Below, piece after piece: positions 8,754-17,775 of a stretch of 64,000 nucleotides of DNA. Both the position numbers and the translations under genes were made by a program. Numbering within the stretch: the stretch's first letter is position 1; each line of letters begins with the position of its first letter. Source of the DNA: Actinomycetospora lemnae (GTDB lineage Bacteria > Actinomycetota > Actinomycetes > Mycobacteriales > Pseudonocardiaceae); the NCBI RefSeq assembly GCF_028737315.1, contig NZ_JAQZAO010000003.1, positions 372,001 through 436,000 of the forward strand, written 5' to 3'. The notes below the pieces were generated by a model. That model was not told where the DNA came from. It made no database searches and saw only the letters and a program-made list of their open reading frames with translations.

Positions 8754-9233
8754 TCAGCTCGAGGTGTCGTGCGGGTCCGGTTCGGCGGGAAGGCGGAGCG
8801 CGTAGATCGCGATCACCAGCAAGGGCACGAAGGTGGCCAGCATGCTGATCGCCAACACGGCCCACGGGCCCGGGAGGAAGGCCGCAAGCAGGATCAGTGC
8901 CACGGTGAGCACCGCGGCGACCTGGACCAGTCGGTTCCAGCTCCGCTGGTCCATCGGTTCGCCACCGCCCGGTCCCGGGTCGGCGATCGCCGGTCGTCGC
9001 CGCTCGGACCCGTCGTCGGTCCCGGGTCCGTTCCCATCCGCCCGGGGTCGATCTCGCGGAGGGTCGACGCGACGTGGCGGGCGGGGGCCGAGACGGCGCA
9101 TGCGGGCGCCGAACCGGGCGTCGGTGAGATCGAGCCAGGCGGCGATGTCGTCCAGGCGGCGCTGCTCGTGCTCGTCCAGCGGTCGGGCCCGGCCGGCGCG
9201 ATCGTCGTCGAAGACTCCGTGGGGATCGGGCAT
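8754..9233 (-). CDS. DUF3040 membrane protein
   Basis: A protein of 159 residues. It begins with the DUF3040 signature PLDEHEQRRLDDIAAWLDLTDARFGARMRRL, continues with a charged disordered stretch, then two adjacent membrane helices (LVQVAAVLTVALILLAAFLPG and AVLAISMLATFVPLLVIAIYAL). DUF3040 proteins are small actinobacterial membrane proteins of unknown role. The spacer between the signature and the helices (about 60 residues) is longer than in the second DUF3040 copy at 14027-14311. It lies in the middle of the leftward run. Confidence 0.85.
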   Translation of the reverse strand: MPDPHGVFDDDRAGRARPLDEHEQRRLDDIAAWLDLTDARFGARMRRLGPRPPRRVDPPRDRPRADGNGPGTDDGSERRRPAIADPGPGGGEPMDQRSWNRLVQVAAVLTVALILLAAFLPGPWAVLAISMLATFVPLLVIAIYALRLPAEPDPHDTSS

Positions 9234-9266
9234 GGCGGTGTCTCTCCAGGATGCGGCAGCGGGCGA

Positions 9267-9458
9267 TCAACCGGCGACGGCGCGCGGCGGGGCGGGCTGC
9301 GGACGGGGCTGCTCGATCGTCGTCGTCGTCGCCGCTCCGGTCCCGGCGGGACGCGACTCGACGAGGCTCACGGCGAGTAGGGACACCGCCGCGACGGCTT
9401 CCGCTCCCAGGTCGAGGACATCGGCCACGACCCGCAGCAGGAGATGTGGTCTCCGCAC
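9267..9458 (-). CDS. Small membrane protein, 63 aa
   Basis: The reading frame is open further upstream, but a strong promoter (9544-9571) lies inside that extension, so the start must be downstream. GTG 9456-9458 preceded by AGAAGGG is the best choice. The product has one hydrophobic helix (LLLRVVADVLDLGAEAVAAVSLLAVSLV) and a Pro-rich tail. It is the first gene of the run 9458 to 8263, 33 bp ahead of the DUF3040 gene. Function unknown. Confidence 0.5.
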   Translation of the reverse strand: MRRPHLLLRVVADVLDLGAEAVAAVSLLAVSLVESRPAGTGAATTTTIEQPRPQPAPPRAVAG

Positions 9459-9543
9459 GATCGAGCCCTTCTGTGTGGGTCGCGCATCACCACGGAGCAG
9501 GTCCACCTTCTCCGTCGGATCTCGGCGCTGCGATGCGCTCCCG

Positions 9544-9571
9544 ATAGTACGATCTATATTTCGCGTGTCAA
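9544..9571 (-). promoter_or_regulatory. Promoter/operator, copy 2 of a duplicated element
   Basis: The minus strand reads TTGACA, 16 bp, TACTAT, close to the sigma-70 consensus and strikingly AT-rich in this GC-rich DNA. It would start transcription near 9537, about 80 nt before the GTG at 9458. The 23-bp core 9549-9571 shares 17 of 23 positions with 8243-8265, which suggests a common regulator. Confidence 0.6.
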
Positions 9572-9730
9572 GAAGCGCGTATTGTGCATCGTCGGAGGTA
9601 GCCCGTGGAGGCGTCGTCGACGTCGGCACCGTCGACCCGTCCGCCGGGGCCGACCGCCCGGCAGGCAGGAGGCACCGCTGCGCAGCCCGACGGTCTCTCG
9701 ACGTCCGTCGTCGCGACCTCGCGGCGACCT

Positions 9731-10144
9731 ATGCTCGGCGCCGTGGACACCCGTCGCTGTCCGTGCGGATCGCTCGAGGACGTCGGCGCGTGCTGCGGTC
9801 GCTACCTGGGCGACGACGGTGCCGCGCCGCCGACGGCGGAGGCCCTGATGCGGTCGCGGTACACGGCCTTCGTCCGCGGCGACGTCGACCATCTGCTGCG
9901 CACCTGGCACCCGGACACCCGACCCGCGACGTTGGAGCTCGATCCGGGGGTGCGCTGGACAGGGCTCGAGGTGCTCGAGCGCGTCGGCGGTGGCCCGTTC
10001 GACGCCGAGGGTGTCGTCGAGTTCCGCGCCCACCACGAGCGCGGTGGGCGTGCCGGGGTCCAGCAGGAGCGGAGCCGGTTCCTCCGGGACGCGGGGCGGT
10101 GGGTCTACGTGGACGGGGTCGTCGCCGGGTCACGCCGACGGTGA
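9731..10144 (+). CDS. YchJ-family protein with SEC-C zinc motif
   Basis: About 137 residues from ATG 9731 (a GTG at 9743 is an alternative start). The N-terminal segment RRCPCGSLEDVGACCGRYL is the SEC-C zinc-binding motif. It is followed by APPTAEALMRSRYTAFVRGDVDHLLRTWHPDTRP, the signature of the YchJ/UPF0225 family, whose remaining part is an NTF2-like fold (WTGLEVLERV ... VEFRAHHERGG ... QQERSRFLRDAGRWVYVDG). Length and order match the family. The biochemical role is not established. It is monocistronic and divergent from the promoter at 9544-9571. Confidence 0.9.
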   Translation: MLGAVDTRRCPCGSLEDVGACCGRYLGDDGAAPPTAEALMRSRYTAFVRGDVDHLLRTWHPDTRPATLELDPGVRWTGLEVLERVGGGPFDAEGVVEFRAHHERGGRAGVQQERSRFLRDAGRWVYVDGVVAGSRRR

Positions 10145-10170
10145 CGCCGGATCGACGACCCCCTGCTCCC

Positions 10171-12333
10171 TCAGGCGTGGGCCTTGGCCTTCCGGCGCCA
10201 CTGCGTGAGGGGACGCTCGGTGTAGCCGTTGGGCTCGGTCCCGCCGGTGAAGACCAGCTCGAGGGCGGCCTGGAACGACTCGCTCTTGTCCGGGTCCGGC
10301 GCCATCGGCGGGTAGCCGGCCACGCCCTCGTTCTGCTCGTCGACCAGGGCGGCCAGGCGCACGAACGTCTCCCGCACCGTGTCGGCGTCGACGACGCCGT
10401 GCTCCAGCCAGTTCGCGATCAGCTGGCTGGAGATCCGCAGCGTCGCGCGGTCCTCCATGAGCCCGACCCCGTCGAGGTCGGGCACCGTCGAGCAGCCGAT
10501 GCCCATCCCGACCCAGCGCACGACGTAGCCGAGGATCGACTGGGCGTTGGTCTCCAGCTCCCGGCGCACCTCGTCGTCCGACAGGGTGCTCGGGTCGGTG
10601 AGCGGGAGCTCCAGCAGGTTCCGGCGGTCGGCCGTCTCCCGCTGCGCGATCTCGTCCTGGACGGCGTGCACGTCGACGCGCAGGTAGTGCAGCGCGTGCA
10701 GCGTCGCGGCGGTCGGCGAGGGCACCCATGCCGTGTTCGCGCCCGCCTTCGGGTGCCCGATCTTCTGCTCGAGCATCTCGGCCATGGCGGCGGGCTTGGC
10801 CCACATCCCCTTGCCGATCTGCGCGCGGTGCTCGAAGCCGGCCGCCAGGGCGACGTCGACGTTGCGGTCCTCGTAGGTCTGCAGCCAGACCGTCGACTTC
10901 ATGTCTCCCTTGCGCAGCACCGGCCCGGCGGCGAAGCAGGTGTGGATCTCGTCGCCGGTCCGGTCGAGGAACCCGGTGTTCACGAAGATCACGCGGTGCG
11001 CGGCCTCGCCGATGCAGGCCGACAGGTTGGCCGTCGTCCGCTTCTCCTCGTCCATGATGCCGATCTTGAGCGTGTTCGTGTCCAGGCCGAGGGCCTCCTC
11101 GACCGCCGCGAACAGCTCGACGGTCAGCGCGACCTCCGCCGGCCCGTGCTGCTTGGGCTTGACGACGTAGACGCTGCCGGCGCGGGAGTTGGTGTGCGAT
11201 CCGAGCCCGCGCAGGTCGTGGAGGGCGGCGACGGCGCACACGAGCGCGTCGAGCACGCCCTCGGCGACCTCCTCGCCGTCCGCGGTGAGCACCGCGTTCG
11301 TGGTCATGTGGTGCCCGCAGGTGCGGACCAGCATCAGCGAGCGACCCGGCAGCGTCAGCGCCGAGCCGTCGGGGGCGGTGTACTCGCGGTCGGGGTGGAC
11401 CCGGCGGGTGACGGTCTTCCCGCCCTTGGGGAACTCCGCGACCAGGTCGCCGGTCATCAGCCCGAGCCACGTGCGGTAGGCCAGGGCCTTGTCCTCGCCG
11501 TCGACCGTCGCCACCGAGTCCTCGAGGTCGACGATCGTGGTGACCGCCGACTCGAGCACGACGTCGCTGACGTCCGCGTGGTGCTGGCGTCCCACCTGCG
11601 TGGACGGGTCGATCACCAGGTCGACGTGCAGGCCGTGGCGGACGAGCAGCACGTTTCCGCGGCCGTCGGCGTCCGGCGCGTTGAAGCCGGCGAACGCCGA
11701 CGGGTCGGCGAGGCCGACCGTGCCGTCCGCCGTGTCGGCGACCAGCCCGTCGGTCGACGCCCGGTAGGCGGTGACGTCGGCGTGGCTCCCGCGCTCGAGC
11801 GGGAAGAGCTCGTCGAGCACCGCGTCGGCGGCCTCGATGACCTGGGCGCCGCGCTGCTCGTCGTAGCCCGGGGCGAGCTCGTGGTCCTGGGGGAGCGCGT
11901 CGGTGCCGTAGAACGCATCGAACAGCGAGCCCCAGCGGGCGTTCGCGGCGTTGAGCGAGAACCGCGCGTTCGTGGACGGCACCACCAGCTGCGGGCCGGG
12001 GACCTCGGCGATCTCCGGGTCGACCCGGTCGACGTCGATCGTCGGGACGCTCGACGGCTCCGGCTCGAGGTAGCCGAGATCGGTCAGCAGCTTCTCGTAG
12101 TCGTCCCGGGAGCCCGCGCCGTGCTCGCGGTGCCAGGCGTCGATCTTGCCCTGCAGATCGTCCCGCTCGGCCAGCGCCGTCGCGATGCGGGGCGCGAACC
12201 GCTCCTGCAGATCCGCCAGGGTCGACCAGAACTGCTCAGGGGTGATCTCGACCTGCGCGAGCAGCTCGTCCTCGACGAACGCTCGCAGGTGCTCGTCGAC
12301 CTTCAGCCCGGAACGCTCGGACATCTCGGACAC
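10171..12333 (-). CDS. glcB: Malate synthase G
   Basis: A protein of 720 residues, the normal size for the single-subunit G form that condenses glyoxylate with acetyl-CoA to malate. The start GTG 12331-12333 lies downstream of AGGAAGG; the frame is open further upstream without family-like sequence. Characteristic stretches include NARWGSLFDAFYGTDALP, the active-site segment TTIVDLEDSVATVDGEDK (general acid/base region), RTCGHHMTTNAV, and the C-terminal catalytic-Asp region. It operates in the glyoxylate bypass; no isocitrate lyase gene is in the window. It is divergent from the AI-2E-type permease gene. Confidence 0.97.
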   Translation of the reverse strand: MSEMSERSGLKVDEHLRAFVEDELLAQVEITPEQFWSTLADLQERFAPRIATALAERDDLQGKIDAWHREHGAGSRDDYEKLLTDLGYLEPEPSSVPTIDVDRVDPEIAEVPGPQLVVPSTNARFSLNAANARWGSLFDAFYGTDALPQDHELAPGYDEQRGAQVIEAADAVLDELFPLERGSHADVTAYRASTDGLVADTADGTVGLADPSAFAGFNAPDADGRGNVLLVRHGLHVDLVIDPSTQVGRQHHADVSDVVLESAVTTIVDLEDSVATVDGEDKALAYRTWLGLMTGDLVAEFPKGGKTVTRRVHPDREYTAPDGSALTLPGRSLMLVRTCGHHMTTNAVLTADGEEVAEGVLDALVCAVAALHDLRGLGSHTNSRAGSVYVVKPKQHGPAEVALTVELFAAVEEALGLDTNTLKIGIMDEEKRTTANLSACIGEAAHRVIFVNTGFLDRTGDEIHTCFAAGPVLRKGDMKSTVWLQTYEDRNVDVALAAGFEHRAQIGKGMWAKPAAMAEMLEQKIGHPKAGANTAWVPSPTAATLHALHYLRVDVHAVQDEIAQRETADRRNLLELPLTDPSTLSDDEVRRELETNAQSILGYVVRWVGMGIGCSTVPDLDGVGLMEDRATLRISSQLIANWLEHGVVDADTVRETFVRLAALVDEQNEGVAGYPPMAPDPDKSESFQAALELVFTGGTEPNGYTERPLTQWRRKAKAHA

Positions 12334-12578
12334 TGACGGACCGCCTTCCTCACCTGCTGGACCCATCGGGCTCGCGACGACGACCTCCGTCGCCGTCGGC
12401 TGCCGTCTACCCGCGTCGTCCGGAGGGCGACACGGAGAGCGCGACCCTCTGTACTTGCCCGCGCGGGCACCTGTCGAACACCCGCGAGCTGATCGGCGAC
12501 TCGCCCCGTCCCGCAGGAACCGCCCGCGAGCAGGAACGATGCTGGTTTCGCCCTGACAGCGCAGGGTCATCCCGAGCG

Positions 12579-13802
12579 ATGGCTGAACACACGGGGAGTG
12601 CGCGTGGCCCGCGCGGCCCCACATCGCATGACGGCGGCCCGGTGGCGAACGCGGAGCGTGGGCATCACCCCTCGGTGGCGCAGCCCCACCTCGACGCGGA
12701 GGGAGCGATCGCCGAGGCCGAGGCGAACGCCGCGCGCTCGAGCACGACGCAGCAGCCCCTCGGCCCCCTCGGTTCGCCGTTGAATCGCCGCTCGCCGTTC
12801 CTGATCGGGCTCAGCGCGGCGCTCGGCGTGGCGGTCGTCATCGCCCTGGTGCACCTGGTCACCGTCGCGGCCGGCGTCCTGGTCCTGATCGGGGTCGCAC
12901 TGTTCGTCGCGCTGGGGTTGGAGCCGGCGGTGTCCTGGCTGGCCCGCCGCGGGCTGCGGCGCGGGTTCGCGGTCACCCTCGTCTGCATCGGATTCGTGGT
13001 GATCGTGGGCGGCTTCCTGGCGCTGGCCGTTCCCCCGATGATCGAGCAGGCGGCCGGTTTCCTGGGGCAGACGCCGCGGTACCTGCAGCTGTTGCAGGAC
13101 CGCAGCTCGACCATCGGGCAGCTCGACGCCCGGTTCGGACTGCAGCAACACCTCGAGCAGGCCCTCGCCGGCAACAGCTCGATGCTGATCAATGGTGTGC
13201 TCGGGGCAGGGTTGGCGGTCCTGGGCTGGTTGGGCGACACCGTGGTCGTCGTCGTGCTCACGGTGTACTTCCTGGCCACACTGCCCGGGATCCGCCGAGC
13301 GGCGTACCGGTTGGCGCCGGCCTCACGGCGGCCTCGCGCCGTCTTGATCGGCGACGCCACCTGCGTCCGCTTCGGGGGCTACGTGTTGGGCAATGTGGTG
13401 ATATCGGTGGTCGCCGGCGCGGCCACGTTCGTCTGGCTGCTGATCCTCGGTGTGCCCTATGCACTGTCGTTGGCGGTGCTGGTCGCCCTACTGGACCTGA
13501 TCCCCGTCGTCGGGCCCGTGATGGGCGGCGTCCTGACCACACTGGTGGTCCTGACCGTGTCCTGGCCTCTGGCGCTGGCCACGGTCGGCTTCTTCGTGGT
13601 GTACCAGCTCGTCGAGGACTACCTGCTGACGCCGAAGATCATGGGTAGGACAGTGGACGTCCCCGCCGTGCTCACCGTGATCGCGGTGCTGGTCGGCGGC
13701 GCACTGCTGGGCGTCATCGGAGCCTTGGTGGCCATACCGGTCGCCGCCGCCGTGCTGCTGGTCATCCGAGAGATCGTCTTTCCGCGGCTCGACCGCACCT
13801 GA
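12579..13802 (+). CDS. AI-2E-family transporter (permease)
   Basis: A protein of 407 residues with a hydrophilic N-terminus of about 65 residues and then about eight membrane segments. They are arranged as in the PF01594 family: paired helices at the start (IGLSAALGVAVVIALVHLV and AGVLVLIGVALFVALGLEP), a soluble central region (PMIEQAAGFLGQTPRYLQLL), and a C-terminal block with the typical LLDLIPVVGPVMGG and VEDYLLTPKIMGRTVDVP. Family members have been linked to autoinducer-2 export or Na+/H+ exchange; the substrate here is unknown. The ATG follows a weak ribosome-binding site. Confidence 0.9.
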   Translation: MAEHTGSARGPRGPTSHDGGPVANAERGHHPSVAQPHLDAEGAIAEAEANAARSSTTQQPLGPLGSPLNRRSPFLIGLSAALGVAVVIALVHLVTVAAGVLVLIGVALFVALGLEPAVSWLARRGLRRGFAVTLVCIGFVVIVGGFLALAVPPMIEQAAGFLGQTPRYLQLLQDRSSTIGQLDARFGLQQHLEQALAGNSSMLINGVLGAGLAVLGWLGDTVVVVVLTVYFLATLPGIRRAAYRLAPASRRPRAVLIGDATCVRFGGYVLGNVVISVVAGAATFVWLLILGVPYALSLAVLVALLDLIPVVGPVMGGVLTTLVVLTVSWPLALATVGFFVVYQLVEDYLLTPKIMGRTVDVPAVLTVIAVLVGGALLGVIGALVAIPVAAAVLLVIREIVFPRLDRT

Positions 13803-14026
13803 GGCCGTCGCCCTGAGCCACCCTGGCCGGGCCCGGCCGACATCGCTCGATGACGACGATGCGGCCGGCGGCCGCTCACGAGGGCCCCGCGGCCCCCAGG
13901 GGCAGGGCCGACGGTCCTACCCCGACAGCCTGCCCGGGAGTGCCTTGGGGGAGGACGCGTCGGCGGGGTGTCGACGACGGGGAAGCAGCCGCGGCGGCGC
14001 ACCGTGTGGCGAGGAGGGCGGGTCGA

Positions 14027-14311
14027 ATGCTCAGCGATCGAGACCGGCACGTGCTGGACGAGGTCGAACGCGAGCTCGCGTTCGCCGACCCCGTCCTCGC
14101 CCGACGGATGCGACAGTGGACGTGGCGCGGACGGGCTGCCTGGCGGGTCGTGCTCGCGGCCGTGGGTGTGGCCCTCGCGATCGCGCTCCTGGCACTCGGT
14201 CTCGTCGTGCAGGCCGGTCTCGTGGTGATGATCTTGTCGTGGCCCGCCCTCACCGCGCGCCGGATGCACATGAGGGCGCTGCAGCGCCGACCGGCGTCGG
14301 GCCGACCTTGA
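14027..14311 (+). CDS. DUF3040 membrane protein, short form
   Basis: A protein of 94 residues from ATG 14027 with GAGGAGGG upstream. It has the DUF3040 start (LSDRDRHVLDEVERELAFADPVLARRM) and two membrane helices (AAVGVALAIALLALGLVV, then VMILSWPAL). It is a compact paralogue of the protein at 8754-9233, lacking the long charged spacer. Function unknown. Confidence 0.85.
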   Translation: MLSDRDRHVLDEVERELAFADPVLARRMRQWTWRGRAAWRVVLAAVGVALAIALLALGLVVQAGLVVMILSWPALTARRMHMRALQRRPASGRP

Positions 14312-14431
14312 GCGCGCAGACCGGGTCGCGCGCGGCGCTGCTGGCGGCGGGGCGCTCGGCTGCGTGCTCCACGCCCGCTCCCCGAGAACGATGACTCGAG
14401 GGAGTCGACCCCGGGTCGCGTTCCGCCGTCG

Positions 14432-15421
14432 TCAGGACGCCCGGGTGGACGTCCGCGCCTGGGCGACGGCCCGCGCGAGCTCGTCGCGGTTCATCGACGA
14501 CCGCCCGGAGATGTCGAGCTCGCGGGCCCGTCGGGACAGTTCGGACTTGCTCAGGGTGGCGAGGTCCTCGCCGTCCCCGTCGCCGTCGCCGTCGCCGTCG
14601 CCGTTGCCGTCGGGTCCGCCACCGTCGCCCGACCGCGCCTGGCCGCCCGCGGCCTCGACACTGCGGCGCAGCGCCTCGAGGAGGCCGCCGACGTCGGTGG
14701 CCTCCGCCGGCGCCTCCGCGGGCACGACCTCGCGGCCCTCGCGCTTGTCGGCGATCAGCTGCTCGACGCGCGCGGTGTAGGTGTCCTCGTACTGGTCGGG
14801 CTTCCAGGTCGTCGTCATCGCATCGACGAGCTGGATCGCGGTGTCGAGCTCCTGCTGCTTCGGCTCGTCGTGCACGGGGAGCGAGGAGAGCTGCTCGGTG
14901 GGGTCGCGGACCTCGTCGGCCCAGAACAGCGTCTGCAGCGCCAGTACGTCACCGTCGGCGCGCAGCGCGGTCAGGTGCTCGCGCCCGTGCATGGTCACGG
15001 TCGCGATGCCGGCGCGGTTGCTCCGTGCCAGCGCCCGGCACAGCAGCCCGTAGGCGTGCGTGTACCTGTCATCGCTCGGCGCCACCCAATAGGTGCGGTC
15101 GAAGTAGACCGGGTCGATCTCGGCGAGGTCGACGAACTCGACGACGTCGATGGCCTGGGACCGTCCGGGGGCGACGTCGCGGAGCTCGTCGGGCTCCACG
15201 ACGACGATCTCGTCGTCGACCTCGCGGCCCTTGACGATGTCGTCGTTCGGCACCACGTCGCCGCTGCGCTCGTTCACCCGCTGCACACGGACGCGATCGG
15301 ACGTGCCGCGGACGTACTGGTGGAAGTGGATGGTGTGGTCCTCGGTCGCGCTGTAGAGCCCGACCGGGATCGTCACGAGACCGAACGTGATCGCCCCGCT
15401 CCAGACCGCCCGTGGTGCCAT
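14432..15421 (-). CDS. ku: Ku protein (non-homologous end joining)
   Basis: A protein of 329 residues (a Met one codon upstream is possible). The Ku core begins APRAVWSGAITFGLVTIPVGLYSATEDHTIHFHQ and includes VFDRTYWVAPSDDR-like and YGLLCRAL segments, all standard for bacterial Ku. The homodimer ring threads onto broken DNA ends and recruits the ligase LigD, which is not in this window. The C-terminal extension has an Asp-Gly run (14560-14610) and then a SAP/Rho-N-like helix pair (LSKSELSRRARELDISGRSS), which in actinobacterial Ku contributes DNA binding. It stands alone, convergent with the DUF3040 gene. Confidence 0.95.
   Translation of the reverse strand: MAPRAVWSGAITFGLVTIPVGLYSATEDHTIHFHQYVRGTSDRVRVQRVNERSGDVVPNDDIVKGREVDDEIVVVEPDELRDVAPGRSQAIDVVEFVDLAEIDPVYFDRTYWVAPSDDRYTHAYGLLCRALARSNRAGIATVTMHGREHLTALRADGDVLALQTLFWADEVRDPTEQLSSLPVHDEPKQQELDTAIQLVDAMTTTWKPDQYEDTYTARVEQLIADKREGREVVPAEAPAEATDVGGLLEALRRSVEAAGGQARSGDGGGPDGNGDGDGDGDGDGEDLATLSKSELSRRARELDISGRSSMNRDELARAVAQARTSTRAS
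14560..14610. repeat. Tandem hexamer GTCGCC/GGCGAC inside ku
   Basis: About eight imperfect copies of a 6-bp unit encode an acidic Asp-Gly linker between the Ku core and its C-terminal DNA-binding extension. Multiples of six bases keep the frame, so strand-slippage would only alter linker length. Confidence 0.7.
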
Positions 15422-15424
15422 CAC

Positions 15425-15805
15425 CGTCTCCCGTCCCCGTCCGTCCGCACCGGGTGATACCCAGACGTGCCCGGCGAGGAGCAGCCCGAGCGTGCACCGT
15501 CCCGGGGAGCACCAGGGACCGGCCCATCCGGTGGGTCCTCCCGATACCGGAGGTCCATGGGCATCTGAGGTGTTCGTCGCCTCGTCAGCGATTCCACGGA
15601 ACCCCGGACCGACGAGACGCGCGGCCTCGCCCGCTCGCCGTGTCTCCGCTTCTCAGGCGCATGCTCGTCGCGCTGGAGTGCCCGTGGTGTGGTCCAGCCC
15701 TGTACCGAGTGCAGTCCTCGTCGCGAGAGGTGCCCACATGTCGGAGCGACCGCGCGCCGCCCTCGACCCGCCGGCTGGACTCACGCCCGGTGTCGGGTTC
15801 GAGCG
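15425..15805. other. Intergenic region, no gene seen
   Basis: About 380 bases between the starts/ends of ku and the activator gene (both on the minus strand; ku starts at the left edge, the activator ends at the right). A short plus-strand frame from 15661 contains one CPWC pair but lacks a second zinc pair and a convincing ribosome-binding site, so I did not call it. The ku promoter should lie in the left part; I see no strong consensus boxes. Confidence 0.5.
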
Positions 15806-17605
15806 TCAGTAGACCGTGGTGGTCAGGTCCAGCCCGAGGGCCCGGACCTTGCGGTAGAGGGTCGACCGAGCGATCCCGAGGGCGAGGGCGGCCTGGTTCT
15901 TGTTGCCGCCCGCGGCCCGCAGGGCGTTCAGGATCGCCGTGGCCTCGGTCTGTTCGAGGGTGGCCAGCGGCCGCCGCGCTCCCCGTGCGAGGTACTCGGG
16001 AGGCAGGTGCTCGACCGTGATCCGACGGCGGCCACCCGCCGTGTCCGCCACGAGCCGGCGGACGAGTGCATCCACGGAGTTGAGGTTGCCGGGCCAGTCG
16101 ACCCGGCTGAGGGTCTGGATCGCCTCCGGAGTCCACTCCACCCGGCCGCGGCCGCCGGCGCGGTCGGTGAACGCCGCGACCAGGTCGTGGAGATCGTCGA
16201 GACGATCGCGCAGGGGAGGGACCTCGACGACGGCGGCGAAGGAGTCGAGGAGCGCGTTGGGCCGACTCGTCCCGTGGATGCTCCGGTCGGCCGTCGCCAG
16301 GAGCCGGGCGGGCGGTACCCGGCGGAGGGTCGCCAGCGTCGCCTGCGCCAGTGCGGGGTCGAGGAGGTCGACATGCCGGATGACCAACGAGGCGTCGACG
16401 CCGTCCAGCTCGGCCTCGAGCGCGCGGCACCACCCCCTGCGCCCGCGCGAGGCGGCGTCGGCGGCGTCGAGGACACGGACGTCCTGCCACCCCTGCAGGG
16501 CCTGGGCGACGGAGAGGCGTCCGGTCCCGGGCTCACCGGTCACGAGCACCGACGACCGGACCCCCCTCAGCGCGATGACCTGCTGGCAGAGCGCCTGCCA
16601 GTGCTGGCTCCGCCCGGTGAGCCGGGGCAGTCCGCGCTCGGTCCCGGTGATCGCGCAGGTGTCGTCGACCGTCGAGGGCACGGCACGCCTCGTGATCAGG
16701 AGCACCGCGCCGGCGTCGTCCTCGTCGTCGGACACGGCGCGGCAGTCGACGGAGACGACGTGACCGTTCGGCAGGGTCAGGGTGCTGGGGCCGCTCGGGC
16801 CGACGAGGGTCCGGCGTGCGTGCTCCCACAGCATGCTCTGGTCGACCCCGCTGAGCAGACGGGCCGCTGCGGCATTGGTGATGATCGTCGACGAGTCGAG
16901 GGCGACGACGGGATGGCGGGCATCCCGGTTGTGCCTCGTGTAGGCGTCGAAGAGCTGCTGTTCCCGTCGAGCCGAGCGCAGACGGAGGCCCTCCTCGACG
17001 GCCGCGACGATCTCCGTGACCCACGGGAGCATCACGGGCGCGGTGTCGCGGAGGCGACAGACGAGGGAGATGCTGCCCAGGAGCCGACGGTTGATCGGAT
17101 GGACGATCGGCGCGCTCGCGCAGGTGAAGTCCCGGAGCCGGTCCGAGTAGTGCTCCGGCCCTCGGATCATCTCCGGGCTGCCGGTCAGCATGGTCACGAG
17201 GGCGGTCGTCCCGACGACCGACTCGTCCATCGTCGTACCCGGCGCGACCCCGAGCGCGTCCATTGCCTCGGCGAGGCGAGGTGCCTTGACCCATCGGTGG
17301 AGCAGCCGACCGTCCCTGTCGGTGAGCACGAGCGCGTACGCCCCGTGCTCCAGGGCGACCTCGCGCCGATTCACCACGGGCGCGACCGCCCGCGCGAGGT
17401 AGTGGTCGGAGTCGACGTCGTCGAGGTGGTGCGGCTCGACCTCGTCCGGATCGAGGCCCTGCAACCGCGACCGGCGCCACGACGCGTGGACGGTGGGACG
17501 GATCAGGCCGGCCGGAGGAGGCAGCCGGGTGACCGACGACGACAGGAACTCGTCCCGCGCGCGGGAGAATGCGCGGAGCCAGCGCACGACCTCGTCACCG
17601 GCCAC
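15806..17605 (-). CDS. GAF/AAA/Fis-type transcriptional activator (acoR/MimR-like), no GAFTGA loop
   Basis: A protein of 599 residues from GTG 17603-17605. Residues about 1-300 match the sensory part of AcoR-like activators (WRRSRLQGLDPDEV, a GAF-like segment with DESVVGTTALV and GPEHYSDRLRDFTCASAPI). An AAA+ domain follows, with a degenerate Walker A (GEPGTGRL, about residue 355) and PPLRDRLDDL. A Fis-type helix-turn-helix ends the protein (ILNALRAAGGNKNQAALALGIARSTLYRKVRALGL). The GAFTGA loop that contacts sigma-54 is missing, as in actinobacterial members, which work with other sigma factors. It lies next to the luciferase-like monooxygenase; the twin palindromes at 18929-18979 are the likely sites. 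Confidence 0.85.
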   Translation of the reverse strand: MAGDEVVRWLRAFSRARDEFLSSSVTRLPPPAGLIRPTVHASWRRSRLQGLDPDEVEPHHLDDVDSDHYLARAVAPVVNRREVALEHGAYALVLTDRDGRLLHRWVKAPRLAEAMDALGVAPGTTMDESVVGTTALVTMLTGSPEMIRGPEHYSDRLRDFTCASAPIVHPINRRLLGSISLVCRLRDTAPVMLPWVTEIVAAVEEGLRLRSARREQQLFDAYTRHNRDARHPVVALDSSTIITNAAAARLLSGVDQSMLWEHARRTLVGPSGPSTLTLPNGHVVSVDCRAVSDDEDDAGAVLLITRRAVPSTVDDTCAITGTERGLPRLTGRSQHWQALCQQVIALRGVRSSVLVTGEPGTGRLSVAQALQGWQDVRVLDAADAASRGRRGWCRALEAELDGVDASLVIRHVDLLDPALAQATLATLRRVPPARLLATADRSIHGTSRPNALLDSFAAVVEVPPLRDRLDDLHDLVAAFTDRAGGRGRVEWTPEAIQTLSRVDWPGNLNSVDALVRRLVADTAGGRRRITVEHLPPEYLARGARRPLATLEQTEATAILNALRAAGGNKNQAALALGIARSTLYRKVRALGLDLTTTVY

Positions 17606-17775
17606 GGTGCAGCACCCCGGTTCGCGAGATCATCGACCGGAGCCTCCGTCCGCCTCCATCGGCAGTGCGCAGGTCGCAGGTTAGCGGGCGACGCGTTCGG
17701 CGGGGTGTAGCAAGATGGGACGGTGGCGGCGGTCAGGGCAGGGGTGGGCCGCCGACCGGCCCACCCCTACACCGT

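Noticed and set aside
8833-12336. Plus-strand open frame of over 1100 codons across the DUF3040 and malate synthase genes
   Set aside because: It is antisense to malate synthase G, whose motifs are unmistakable; the plus-strand translation has no recognisable domain.
10171-12624. Longer malate synthase start near 12624
   Set aside because: The extra N-terminal residues are Arg/Ser/Pro-rich and unlike the family; GTG 12333 gives the normal length of about 720 residues.
15661-15800. Small zinc-ribbon protein (MLVALECPWCG...)
   Set aside because: Only one Cys pair is present, the rest is Arg/Ser-rich, and no ribosome-binding site was convincing.
15806-17605. Sigma-54-dependent activator controlling a -24/-12 promoter
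   Set aside because: The AAA+ domain lacks the GAFTGA loop, and I saw no GG-N10-GC type promoter in the divergent region; actinobacterial members of this family work without sigma-54.
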